Source: an uncultured Fibrobacter sp.
Lineage (GTDB): Bacteria > Fibrobacterota > Fibrobacteria > Fibrobacterales > Fibrobacteraceae
DNA length: 64,000 nt
Reading direction: 5' to 3'
Assembly: GCF_947166265.1 (NCBI RefSeq)
Contig: NZ_CAMVDO010000005.1
Span: forward strand, 1 to 64,000
Part shown: piece after piece, positions 9,061 to 17,426 of the stretch
Layout: every line of letters starts with the position of its first letter
How positions within the stretch are numbered: the first letter of the stretch is position 1
Notes under the pieces: model-generated
Told to the model about the DNA's origin: nothing
Seen by the model: only the letters and a program-made list of their open reading frames with translations
Databases searched by the model: none
Made by a program: the position numbers and the translations under genes

Positions 9061-10101
9061 ATGTCACGTTTTATGTCGCCGCTGCGACCGCGCTACATGC
9101 GGACTCCCTCTGAAGTGTACTACAAAGATTCCGAAAAGGAACCGGGTGAAACCGTAAACAGACCGGGAATGCACCCGCCCGAAAGCATCCAGCCAAGCTC
9201 CGGAACCGAAAACACGGCAACAGACGACGCCGAAGAGCTGCAGTACCCTGAAACCGTCTGCATTTCCGAGGGGACGTTCCGGCAGATTCGCGACGACAGC
9301 CTGGTGCTACTTTCGCAGGGAATTTCGCATAGGCTTTTCCGCACCATCGAAGGACCTTTCCAGATTTTCATTCTGCCCGAACACGAAGACCGCGCACGTG
9401 TGCAGCTCGCCCTTTACCGAAAGGAAAATCCGCCCAAGGAAGAGAATCCGCCGATTCCGCTCAGCTTCAGCCTGCAGCCCCTATGGGTTCTGCTTGCGCC
9501 CGTGATTTTCACGCTGATTGATTTCTCGGACAAAATCAGCCTGCACTCCCGTGGAATCTCCGACGCCGGCAAGGTCCTTAAAGGGGAATGGTGGCGTTCA
9601 CTCACGGCACAGACCTTGCACGGCGACACTCGGCACCTCGCCTCGAACCTGCTCTGCGGATACATCGTCATGAACATGATTACGTTCCGCATTCCACTTT
9701 TGCGACTGGCCCCCTTTATCGCCATCGCGGCAGCCATCGCCAACATTTGCGTTTCGCTCACGGTGCAGACGGACTTCCGTTCGCTTGGTTTTTCGACTTT
9801 CGTATTCGCCGCCATCGGATGCCTTGCAGTCATTGAATTTAGGCTGATGCCCAAGGAAACGCACGGACTGCTCCGCAGGTTCGCGCCGCTCTTTGGAGCA
9901 ACCTCGCTCGCCGTGTTTCTTGGACTCGGTGAAAACGCGGATATTCTCGGACACGCTTACGGCTTTGTCGCGGGGCTTTTCTGCGGGTTTATCCCGAGCA
10001 AGAAAAGCCTACGCTGGGGAACGCCACTTGCCGCAACCGATGGAATCGGCCTAGTGTTCTACTATGCGCTATACATGATTAGTTGGAAATTAGCTTTATA
10101 G
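9061..10101 (+). CDS. Rhomboid family intramembrane serine protease
   Basis: 346 residues from the ATG at 9061, which has a strong AAGGAGG five bases upstream; an in-frame codon at 9031 lacks this. The first ~130 residues are soluble and polar. A rhomboid membrane domain follows, with GEWWRSLTAQTLHGDTRHLA (about 176-195). The likely catalytic Ser245 is in LGFST (GxSx) and the likely catalytic His298 in ILGHAYGF. Cleaves membrane proteins within the bilayer; the substrate is unknown. It follows the large exported protein by 66 bases on the same strand and may be co-transcribed. Confidence 0.88.
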   Translation: MSRFMSPLRPRYMRTPSEVYYKDSEKEPGETVNRPGMHPPESIQPSSGTENTATDDAEELQYPETVCISEGTFRQIRDDSLVLLSQGISHRLFRTIEGPFQIFILPEHEDRARVQLALYRKENPPKEENPPIPLSFSLQPLWVLLAPVIFTLIDFSDKISLHSRGISDAGKVLKGEWWRSLTAQTLHGDTRHLASNLLCGYIVMNMITFRIPLLRLAPFIAIAAAIANICVSLTVQTDFRSLGFSTFVFAAIGCLAVIEFRLMPKETHGLLRRFAPLFGATSLAVFLGLGENADILGHAYGFVAGLFCGFIPSKKSLRWGTPLAATDGIGLVFYYALYMISWKLAL

Positions 10102-10207
10102 GAGATTCCCACCCTGGTGGCCATGCGCACTAAAGAGCAAAGCTCTAAGTGCTGTCCGCCCGACTTGATCGGGAATGACACAATGGGCTAAGCGCCTCCA
10201 CAAGGTG

Positions 10208-10238
10208 AAAAAAAGAACGGCCACCTTTCGATGACCGT
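10208..10238 (-). terminator. Possible terminator, minus strand
   Basis: Imperfect stem acggcca (10217-10223) with tgaccgt (10232-10238), one mismatch. On the minus strand it is followed by seven T. It lies downstream of a stronger terminator, so its transcript is unclear. Confidence 0.4.
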
Positions 10239-10424
10239 CCGTACTCTTTGTCCAAATTTCAAATGTTAGCTTAAATCTAACAAATTGCATCGAACAAAGT
10301 ATTACAAAATTATTATTTTATCAGTAAAAATAAACATACAAAGTATCGAAAGAAAGAGTAGGGGCGCCGATAACGCAGTCCGCAAAAAAATCCAGAGCGA
10401 CCCTCATTTACCGAAGCAAGCAGA

Positions 10425-10456
10425 TACAAAAAAACTGGCGGCTCTCTAGAGTCGCC
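10425..10456 (-). terminator. Terminator of the YfgM-like gene
   Basis: Stem ggcggctct (10437-10445) pairs with agagtcgcc (10448-10456), one mismatch, followed on the minus strand by a run of T. It lies about 75 bases after the gene's stop. Confidence 0.7.
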
Positions 10457-10528
10457 TTTCGTCTTTCACGGAAGTACGTCAAAAATTAAACCGAGGTTCC
10501 CCGCATCCCTTGATGCGGGATTCCGCGA

Positions 10529-11212
10529 TTAAAGAGCGAGGAACTTCTTAGCCTTGTCGGCGTAGTTCTGGTTATCGCCGTAGACTTCGAGAATGCGTTC
10601 GGCAGTCTTCTTAGCCTTGTCGGCAGCACCGAGCTGATCATAGACGAGCGTGAGCTTCCACATGGCGTCGGCCACCATCGGGACTTCGTCTACCGGTTCA
10701 TCCTTCTGGAAACGGTCTTCCTTGTCGCCAGTGCGCTTGGCAAATTCGCCGACGTACTTTTCCAGGAGACCGGCAGCGGCGGAGTAGTCGCCCTTTTCGA
10801 TTTTCACGGCAGCGAGACCATGCATAGCGGCAGAACGAACCAACGCCACGGAGCCCGCATTGTCAAGGCTCTTCTGGAAGAAAAGCGCTGCGGCATCGAA
10901 GTCACCGGCCTGGTACTTGATGTTGCCCACATAAAGGGCGGCCTTTGCAAGAGCCGTTCCGCTCAGCTTGCCGGAATTGATCTTGGATTCGAATTCCACA
11001 AGGGCGGAATCCTTCTGGTCGGCATAAAGGAGAGTCATGCCGGGGCCCAGGAGTTCGGCCTGTTCAGCGGCGGCAGCCTTACGGTAGTCGCGGAACTGCA
11101 CCACGCCCACCACAATGACCATCACCACCACGAGGGCAGCCACGACCTTGGAGCCATGTGCGACAAAAAATTCCTTGATTTCAGAATTGTTGGTATTCGA
11201 TTCGTTAGCCAT
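10529..11212 (-). CDS. YfgM-like membrane-anchored TPR protein
   Basis: 227 residues from the ATG at 11212 (MANESNTNNS). A short cytoplasmic N-terminus and one transmembrane helix (about 23-40, KVVAALVVVMVIVVGVVQF) precede a helical TPR-like periplasmic domain. TPR-type helices include ALYVGNIKYQAGDFDAAALF. It resembles the YfgM/TPR_21 family, ancillary to the Sec translocon and periplasmic chaperones. A start at 11245 would add 11 residues without a better ribosome site. The exact function is inferred from architecture only. Confidence 0.65.
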   Translation of the reverse strand: MANESNTNNSEIKEFFVAHGSKVVAALVVVMVIVVGVVQFRDYRKAAAAEQAELLGPGMTLLYADQKDSALVEFESKINSGKLSGTALAKAALYVGNIKYQAGDFDAAALFFQKSLDNAGSVALVRSAAMHGLAAVKIEKGDYSAAAGLLEKYVGEFAKRTGDKEDRFQKDEPVDEVPMVADAMWKLTLVYDQLGAADKAKKTAERILEVYGDNQNYADKAKKFLAL

Positions 11213-11319
11213 TTTTAGCGTCCATGTTAAATTTTTGTGTTCCAATCATAGAAAAATTTTATTGTATTGTCAGCAGACCTTGACAAAACAGCCCTGATTT
11301 ACTAATTTTGGCCTACCAT

Positions 11320-11392
11320 GCCACTCTAGCTCAGCTGGTAGAGCAGCTGATTCGTAATCAGCAGGTCGGCAGTTCAAATCTGCTGGGTGGCT
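11320..11392 (+). tRNA. tRNA-Thr (anticodon CGT)
   Basis: A full cloverleaf folds: acceptor gccactc/gggtggc (one G-T), D arm gctcagctggtagagc, anticodon arm ctgat-tcgtaatcag with CGT at 11353-11355, and T arm with ttcaaat loop. CCA is not encoded. It decodes ACG. Confidence 0.95.
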
Positions 11393-11400
11393 CGAAAAAG

Positions 11401-11429
11401 TCCCGTTCCGGTAAGGAATGGGATTTTTT
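11401..11429 (+). terminator. Terminator of tRNA-Thr
   Basis: tcccgttcc (11401-11409) pairs with ggaatggga (11415-11423), followed by six T. Confidence 0.85.
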
Positions 11430-11505
11430 ATAATGTCGGCGAGACATTTTTCACATTGTTGATATGTTTCAATATTTTTATATTTGTCCGTCAGTTGAAG
11501 ACTAT

Positions 11506-12038
11506 ATGAAATAGATTATAGCACTGGTTTTTGCCTTGTTCGTCGTGACAGCTGCGGTTGCGGAGGGTGAAGAAAAATCGTTTAAGTTTGAATTAGATGA
11601 TGATTATGGAGACATGGATCAAACCATCGATGCAGGCTTAACCATTCATCCAATCGGTTTCGTTTATGAGGGGATTACATCATGGGAAGTAACTGGACTC
11701 CCGCATGGACTTTTCAGTGCTATTGATGAAAAGACCATTCTTTATCAGGGGAAATCACTGTAAAAGAAATCGAGGATGCTACAAGGATAAACGTTACTGA
11801 AAATGAAAAACAGAAGGTCACCGCAGGCCAACAGATTAAAAGCGCATACGCACGATTTGGGATAATTCTGAACCATAGAGGATTGTAATATGGAGAAAAA
11901 CATCCCGAAATAAAAGTGATTCAGTTGAAGCACCGCACTATGCTTATGCAAGGCAGCAACGTTGACCCAAATGACGAAACGAACGTCATCCGAAAAAGAC
12001 TTGGCCTAGCCCTATTTGAAGGACCGTATATCGGTTGA
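11506..12038 (+). pseudogene. Decayed gene for a small exported protein
   Basis: ATG at 11506 is followed by AAA and then an in-frame TAG. The frame then continues as a plausible signal peptide (IIALVFALFVVTAAVAEG) and a polar domain ending at 11763. A +1-type shift near 11754 recovers a second coding-like frame (ITVKEIEDATRINVTE onward), which has a TAA near 11886 and then resumes (GEKHPEIKVIQLKHRTMLMQ onward) to a TGA at 12036. Two stops and one frameshift show a degraded gene. I do not recognise the family. It lies just after tRNA-Thr, a common integration site, but no integrase or attachment repeat is visible. Confidence 0.65.
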
Positions 12039-12069
12039 TTTTTCCATTCTAAAAAGTGGAATCGCAAAA

Positions 12070-12089
12070 GGCTCCGCAGTAGCGGAGCC
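12070..12089 (-). terminator. Hairpin downstream of ftsZ
   Basis: ggctccgc (12070-12077) pairs perfectly with gcggagcc (12082-12089). On the minus strand TTTT follows; on the plus strand ttaaaaa follows. It may end transcripts of the dcw operon, though the T-tract is short. Confidence 0.55.
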
Positions 12090-12097
12090 TTAAAAAT

Positions 12098-12156
12098 ACA
12101 ACACCATACAATAAGGGTTACCTAGGCAGGGAGTCCCAGGTAACCCCTTGTGTTGT
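12098..12156. other. Two-tier hairpin after ftsZ
   Basis: Outer stem acaacac/gtgttgt (12098-12104 and 12150-12156) encloses an inner stem gggttacct/aggtaaccc (12115-12123 and 12138-12146) over a loop with a small gggag/tccc pairing. Such nested perfect pairing suggests a structured RNA or a mobile palindromic element in the ftsZ 3' region. Confidence 0.55.
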
Positions 12157-12160
12157 GGTA

Positions 12161-12178
12161 GGTACGCACTCGCGTACC
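12161..12178. repeat. Short perfect hairpin
   Basis: ggtacgc (12161-12167) pairs with gcgtacc (12172-12178) around actc. It is the third hairpin in a row downstream of ftsZ. Confidence 0.6.
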
Positions 12179-12272
12179 CGTTGTGTGTGTGTTATTCTTG
12201 TAGAAATCCGGCAAAACCTACCGGGGCATTCACCCCGTAGTCAGTCCTGCCGATTCATTCAGCAAGCTTTCA

Positions 12273-13925
12273 TTAGAAGTTGTTCATATTGGCGTTGCGG
12301 AGGTAAGCGGGCATACGGTAGTCCACCGCGCTTTCCTGCACCGATTCAGCAGCTTCGGAACGCGTTGCAGTTGCAACGGCCGGTTCCATCATGGTAGCGG
12401 CCTTGTTCTGGCGAAGGAACGCCGGAACGTCACGTTCGTTCTGTGCTGCATAGGCCGGAGCCTCGTTTGCACTGAAGCTGTTCGATTCCACGCCACCGCG
12501 GCCACCGTTCATACGGTCTTCGTCGGCAACGGCAGAAAATTCAGCCGTATCGGAACCCTGGGACACCACTTCTTCTTCGGCTGTAGTCTTGGCGTCAAAC
12601 GTCGGAGAAGAGAAAGCCGGGGAGCCAAGCATGGCAGACTGCAAAGAGGCCATCACCTGAGTTTCCGTGACAGAAGGAATCGAGGCGGTCGCATCGTCGT
12701 GAATCTTGCCGAAATCAAAGACGTTGAAACCGGTCGGACGCGGAGTCGCCTTCTGCACCGTCGGGATTTCGGACGTGGCAACAGGAGCAGCCTGAGCCGG
12801 GGCTACGGGAGCCTGGCCAAGCGTACCCATCGTCATCGTCGGACGCGGAATAAAATCCTGCGGCAGGGGCTTTACGGCAGTATTTGCAAAAGTATGCTGC
12901 TGAGCGGCCTTTGCCGTACCACCGCAACCCGTTGCGATAATGGTGATGCAGACCTTGTCGCCGAGTGCCGGATCGGTAATGTCGCCGATGATAATGTTCG
13001 GGTTGCCTTCTTCGCCGACCTTTTCGTAGATGTGGTCCATGGCGTCGCTATGTTCGAGCAAGGAGTAGTTTTCGCCGTGGGCAACGTTCACGAGCACGCC
13101 GGAAGCGCCTTCGATGTTGATGTCTTCGAGAAGCGGAGAAGCAAGAGCCATGTCGGCCGCCATGATGCCGCGGTTTTCGCCCTGAGCGTAACCGGTACCC
13201 ATGAGAGCGGAACCGCCCTTGAGCATCACCTTGCGGATATCGGCAAAGTCCACGTGCACAAGGCCATGGTGGAACATGATGCCGCAAATGCTCTGGACGG
13301 CGTTACCGAGAATTTCGTCGGCCATCTTGAAAGCTTCGTCCATGGTCGCCTTCTGATTCGAGGCCTGGAGAAGCGTGAGGAGCTTCTTGTTTTCAACGAC
13401 GATAATCGTATCGACCGATTCGCGAAGAGCGGTAATACCCCTCTGGGCAATCGAAGAACGTGCGTTACCTTCGAAGCGGAACGGCTTGGTGACCACGGCA
13501 ACCGTGAGAATTCCCAGTTCGCGGGCAATGTTTGCCACCACCGGGGCAGCACCCGTACCCGTACCACCGCCCATACCGGCAGTCACGAATACCATGTCGG
13601 CACCCTTCATGGCTTCCTTGATTTCGTCGATATTTTCTTCGGCTGCCTTGCGACCGACTTCAGGATCCATACCGGCACCCAGGTTGCGGGTCGTCTTTTC
13701 GCCGATCAGAATCTTGTGGTCGGCAAGGCTCAAGTCGAGCGCCATGGCATCGGTATTGATGTGGTAGTATTCCACACCTTCGATGTTCATACGCTTCATG
13801 CGGTTCACGGTATTGCCGCCGGCACCGCCGACGCCGAACACCTTGACCTTGGCGTTGTTGAAGGATGGTTCCTCGCCCATAACGCGAGACTTGATCTCGA
13901 AGTTGAAGTTTTCAGTTTCACTCAT
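12273..13925 (-). CDS. ftsZ: Cell division GTPase FtsZ
   Basis: 550 residues. The GTP-binding tubulin signature GGGTGTG is at 119-125 and the Gly-rich loop FGVGGAGGN at about 30-38. The T7-loop region reads HVDFADIRKVMLKGGSALMG. The GTPase core ends near residue 345. An unusually long, Ala/Pro/Thr/Glu-rich linker (about 345-530) follows. A conserved C-terminal peptide (MPAYLRNA) for binding FtsA ends the protein. GGGAG lies 8 bases before the ATG. It polymerises into the Z ring at the division site. Last gene of the dcw operon, 35 bases after ftsA. Confidence 0.98.
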   Translation of the reverse strand: MSETENFNFEIKSRVMGEEPSFNNAKVKVFGVGGAGGNTVNRMKRMNIEGVEYYHINTDAMALDLSLADHKILIGEKTTRNLGAGMDPEVGRKAAEENIDEIKEAMKGADMVFVTAGMGGGTGTGAAPVVANIARELGILTVAVVTKPFRFEGNARSSIAQRGITALRESVDTIIVVENKKLLTLLQASNQKATMDEAFKMADEILGNAVQSICGIMFHHGLVHVDFADIRKVMLKGGSALMGTGYAQGENRGIMAADMALASPLLEDINIEGASGVLVNVAHGENYSLLEHSDAMDHIYEKVGEEGNPNIIIGDITDPALGDKVCITIIATGCGGTAKAAQQHTFANTAVKPLPQDFIPRPTMTMGTLGQAPVAPAQAAPVATSEIPTVQKATPRPTGFNVFDFGKIHDDATASIPSVTETQVMASLQSAMLGSPAFSSPTFDAKTTAEEEVVSQGSDTAEFSAVADEDRMNGGRGGVESNSFSANEAPAYAAQNERDVPAFLRQNKAATMMEPAVATATRSEAAESVQESAVDYRMPAYLRNANMNNF

Positions 13926-13960
13926 GTGTTTATCTCCCTGATGTTGAGTGTTGGTTTTTG

Positions 13961-15199
13961 TTACAAATAGGTTTTGATGATTTCGATGACGCGCTGGAGT
14001 CCCTTCTTGACAGAGACCGCAATCTGCGCACCCGTTTCGCTCTTTTTCTTTTCGCGTTGCTGCTTATTGGCATAGTAAAGGAGACCAATACCCGTCGCAT
14101 AAGACGGATTCTGGTAGGCTTCCTGAATGCCACTCATTCCCTTCGGGCGACCGATTCGGACCGGCTTACCAAAGGCACGGCAAGCGATATCCTCGATTCC
14201 TTCCAGGGCGCAGCATCCGCCCGTAAGCACGATACCACCGTTGATGATTCCATCCAGCTGGTTTTTCTTGAGCTTTTCTGCTATCATCTGGAAAATTTCT
14301 TCGACACGTGCCGTAATGACCCTTGCCAAGAGCGTTCTCGAGCAACGAACATCGCCACGGTTTCCCACGGCGGGCACCGGGAACGTTTCGTCTTCGATCA
14401 AGTTGCTAATGACGCACGTTCCATATTTTTTCTTGATTTCTTCGGCCTTCGAAAGCGAAATCGGCACGTTGAGGCAGCGGCTGATATCGCTCGTGATGTC
14501 GTTTCCGGCGTAATCAATGGATGTCGTAAAGCGGACAGAATCGTTTACGAATACCGCCACATCGGCAGTACCCGCACCGATATCCACAAGGGCAACGCCC
14601 AATTCGCGTTCGTCTTCGGTCAGCACCGAATAGGCGGCGGCCAAAGGTTCCAGCACAAAGCCCGCGACATTCAAGCCCGCACGGTTAATGCACTTCGCCA
14701 AATTCTGCATTGCATTCTGGCGAGCTGTCACCACCTGGACTTCAACCCCCAAGCGGCGGCCCGAGCGGCCCTTCGGATTGCGGATGTGTTCTTCGTCGTC
14801 CAGAGAATACTCGCCCGGAAACACGTGAATGATTTCACCTGCAGAAGGGGGCACCGTACTCGCCTGCTTCTTTACGTTTTCGATATCCTCTTCGCTCACT
14901 TCGCCAGTAGGAAGCGTCACGATGCCCTGGAAACTGAACGAACGGACATGCTTGCCGGCAATGCCCACATAGACATCGCGAACGTCGACACGGGTAGAGC
15001 TCTCGATGACCTGGACTGCCTGCTGGAGCGTTTCCACTACGGAGTCATACTCGTCGGCATTCTTGAGCGGAAAGTCTCCGCATTCCACGACACGGACATT
15101 TTCGCCTTCCGAAATGCCCACAAAAAGGTTCATCTTCGAAGCCCCTATGTCAAGGCCAAAGATGTATTCCTCTTTTTTCTTATCTTGTCTATCATCCAT
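13961..15199 (-). CDS. ftsA: Cell division protein FtsA
   Basis: 412 residues from the ATG at 15199, chosen because AAGAGGTG lies just upstream; an in-frame codon at 15217 is less likely. Actin-fold motifs: FGLDIGASK near the N-terminus, VDIGAGTADVAVF (phosphate 2, about 200), and a long SHS2 subdomain between them. The last 16 residues form a basic amphipathic helix (VKKGLQRVIEIIKTYL) for membrane binding. It tethers FtsZ to the inner membrane. The start overlaps the ftsQ end by 8 bases. Confidence 0.97.
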   Translation of the reverse strand: MDDRQDKKKEEYIFGLDIGASKMNLFVGISEGENVRVVECGDFPLKNADEYDSVVETLQQAVQVIESSTRVDVRDVYVGIAGKHVRSFSFQGIVTLPTGEVSEEDIENVKKQASTVPPSAGEIIHVFPGEYSLDDEEHIRNPKGRSGRRLGVEVQVVTARQNAMQNLAKCINRAGLNVAGFVLEPLAAAYSVLTEDERELGVALVDIGAGTADVAVFVNDSVRFTTSIDYAGNDITSDISRCLNVPISLSKAEEIKKKYGTCVISNLIEDETFPVPAVGNRGDVRCSRTLLARVITARVEEIFQMIAEKLKKNQLDGIINGGIVLTGGCCALEGIEDIACRAFGKPVRIGRPKGMSGIQEAYQNPSYATGIGLLYYANKQQREKKKSETGAQIAVSVKKGLQRVIEIIKTYL

Positions 15200-16037
15200 T
15201 GACACACCTCTTGTCATAATTCCTTACATAGGCAAAGCCAAAAAATCTCATATCCACCTCACCGGCACATCTTAAATCTTTCGGGAATCCTCTTTCGACG
15301 GATTCATACAACGTAAACACATCCTTGTTCCATTTTTCCGCAGGAAAAAGCGTCGAAAAACCGACATCCCTGAAAAACACGCGGATTCCACGGTTTTCCT
15401 CGGACCACGTGAGCTGCGACACCCTTTCGTACAGTTCGGGACTTTCCTTTCGCATCGAAAGCAGAAACTGCGTCATCATCTTGACCTTGTCGAGAGCGTC
15501 CACTTCCAAAACAGGGAACCGCATCGCAGTCGCCACCGAATACGGGAGCGGAAGTCCCTTTTCGGAATAGATCGTCGCCTTTCCGCCTTCGAGTACCGTA
15601 AGCACCGGAGAGGCTTCCTGCAGTTTGATGTACAGCGACGACGGGAACTTCTTTTCGACTTTCGCCGAAAGAATCAGCGGAAGCTGCATCAGGTTTTTCT
15701 CCACCGAATCCGCATGGAGTTCCGACATCAACATTCCCGTTTCAATCTGGGCATTCTGCATCACGTCTTCCCAGGAAAGCATACGGTTGCCGTCGATTTC
15801 GACATACTGCAGGTGGCGAAGCTCCAGTGGGTTGAACTTCTGCAGGTAAAAGCGGTTGTGAACAGCAAGAGTCGCAAGGACCGCAACGACAATGCACAGG
15901 ATCCAGCCACGACGCTTGAACCAGTGCCACACGCAACCAAACCCGTGCTTCACCTTGCGAGCACGTTCCTGCTTACGCAGGCGTTCGTTGGTGCCTATGC
16001 GGCGGCCAAGCAATGTGGTCTTACGTTCTTTCAACAC
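15192..16037 (-). CDS. ftsQ: Cell division protein FtsQ
   Basis: 281 residues. A basic cytoplasmic tail (about 1-38) and one membrane helix (about 39-60) precede a POTRA domain (about 74-145, VEIDGNRMLSWEDVMQNA onward) and a beta domain. It links early and late divisome proteins through FtsL/FtsB. It lies 6 bases after murC and overlaps ftsA. Confidence 0.9.
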   Translation of the reverse strand: MLKERKTTLLGRRIGTNERLRKQERARKVKHGFGCVWHWFKRRGWILCIVVAVLATLAVHNRFYLQKFNPLELRHLQYVEIDGNRMLSWEDVMQNAQIETGMLMSELHADSVEKNLMQLPLILSAKVEKKFPSSLYIKLQEASPVLTVLEGGKATIYSEKGLPLPYSVATAMRFPVLEVDALDKVKMMTQFLLSMRKESPELYERVSQLTWSEENRGIRVFFRDVGFSTLFPAEKWNKDVFTLYESVERGFPKDLRCAGEVDMRFFGFAYVRNYDKRCVNG

Positions 16038-16043
16038 TTACTC

Positions 16044-17426
16044 CTACAGGCATTCCTTGAGAATTCTTTCGCCAAGTTTCCAGATGTTACCGGCACCCAT
16101 CAGCACCACCACATCACCCGGCTTGAGTTCTTCTTTCAGAATCGGAAGCAGGTTCAGCTGGTCGCCCACGAAACGCGCATCGCGGTGTCCACGGTCAGAA
16201 GCGCTGTTCGACACGAGCGAACCCGTCACGCCTTCAATCGGCTTTTCGCGGGATGCATAGATATCGGTCACCAGGAGCACGTCGCAGTTCGCAAACGCGC
16301 CACCGAAGGCATCGTGCTGGTCGCGTGTACGCGTAAACAGGTGCGGCTGGAAAGCAACGATAATGCGGCGGTCGGGGAAAGCGTCGCGGAAACCGAGCAG
16401 GGTCGCTGTCGCTTCGGTCGGGTGGTGCGCATAGTCGTCGAACACCAGGACATCGTTCTTTTCGCCAATGAATTCAAAGCGACGCTTGACGCCTTCGAAT
16501 TCGGCACAGGCCTTGCGTGCGATGTCGGCAGAAATACCCTCTTCAATGGCGAGCGCTACGGCGGCGGTCGCATTCAGCACGTTATGGCGGCCCGGTATCT
16601 GGAGCTTAAATTCGCCAAGGCTTGCACCGTCGTTCAAAATCTCGAATACAGGGTAACCCTTTTCAAAGCGCAGGTTGTCCACGCGGTACTTCGCCTGACG
16701 CGAAAAACCGTAGGTAATCACGGGCTTCTTGAGGCGCGCCAGAATCTGCTGCACGTTCGGGTCGTCAAGGCAGACAATCACCTGTCCGTAGAACGGAATC
16801 TTGTTTGCAAACTGTACAAACGCGTCCTTGATATCCTCGATGTTTTCGTAGGTATCCAGGTGATCCGCGTCAATGTTCGTGATGATCGCAGAAGAAGGCA
16901 TCATCGAAAGGAAGCTGCGGTCGAATTCGTCACTTTCGGCAATCAGATAATCGCCCTTGCCGACTTTTGCGCCAGAACCCTTACCCTTCACGACTCCGCC
17001 CACGATAATGGTCGGATCAAGGCCAGCCTCTTCCCAGATTTGGCCCACGATAGAGGTGGTCGTCGTCTTTCCGTGCGTTCCCGCAATCGAAAGCGTGTAC
17101 TTCATGCGCATCAGCTCACCGAGCATTTCGGCACGGCGAATCACCGGAATACGGCGGTTGCGAGCCTCGACCAGTTCGGGGTTGTCATGCGGAACAGCAG
17201 ATGAATAAACCACGAGGTCGGTATCGGCCACGTTAGAGGCGTCATGCTTCGAAAAGACGCGGATTCCAAGTCCCTTCAAGTAATCGATGACGGCGCTTTC
17301 GCCCATATCGGAACCGCTCACCACGAATCCGTTTTCGTGGAGCACCTCGGCAATACCGGACATTCCCGCTCCGCCGATTCCGACAAAGTGGAGTCTACGA
17401 ACACGCTTACAATCATTAATCTGCAT
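16044..17426 (-). CDS. murC: UDP-N-acetylmuramate--L-alanine ligase MurC
   Basis: 460 residues, typical length. The N-terminal Rossmann motif FVGIGGAGMSGIAEVL, the P-loop AGTHGKTTTTS and the C-terminal DDYAHHPTEATATLLG are diagnostic of MurC. It adds L-Ala to UDP-MurNAc in the cytoplasm using ATP. It overlaps murG by 11 bases. Confidence 0.98.
   Translation of the reverse strand: MQINDCKRVRRLHFVGIGGAGMSGIAEVLHENGFVVSGSDMGESAVIDYLKGLGIRVFSKHDASNVADTDLVVYSSAVPHDNPELVEARNRRIPVIRRAEMLGELMRMKYTLSIAGTHGKTTTTSIVGQIWEEAGLDPTIIVGGVVKGKGSGAKVGKGDYLIAESDEFDRSFLSMMPSSAIITNIDADHLDTYENIEDIKDAFVQFANKIPFYGQVIVCLDDPNVQQILARLKKPVITYGFSRQAKYRVDNLRFEKGYPVFEILNDGASLGEFKLQIPGRHNVLNATAAVALAIEEGISADIARKACAEFEGVKRRFEFIGEKNDVLVFDDYAHHPTEATATLLGFRDAFPDRRIIVAFQPHLFTRTRDQHDAFGGAFANCDVLLVTDIYASREKPIEGVTGSLVSNSASDRGHRDARFVGDQLNLLPILKEELKPGDVVVLMGAGNIWKLGERILKECL

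Larger units (their letters stand above)
10102..10528. other. Gene-free convergent region with hairpins
   Basis: 427 bases between convergent genes. It holds short palindromes near 10108-10119 (ccaccctggtgg) and 10136-10147 (gagcaaagctct), two terminator-like hairpins read on the minus strand, and an A/T-rich stretch (10242-10340). No protein gene is supported. The A/T-rich stretch followed by the 10208-10238 hairpin could hold a short minus-strand RNA, but nothing confirms it. Confidence 0.55.

Noticed and set aside
10096-10290. 64-codon minus-strand frame after the rhomboid gene
   Set aside because: It reads through palindromes and a terminator-like hairpin; no homology or ribosome site.
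11536-11763. 75-codon frame as an intact small gene
   Set aside because: It starts mid-signal-peptide; the natural ATG at 11506 is followed by a stop, and the coding signal continues in another frame downstream.
15714-17204. 496-codon plus-strand frame over ftsQ/murC
   Set aside because: Antisense shadow; no recognisable domain.
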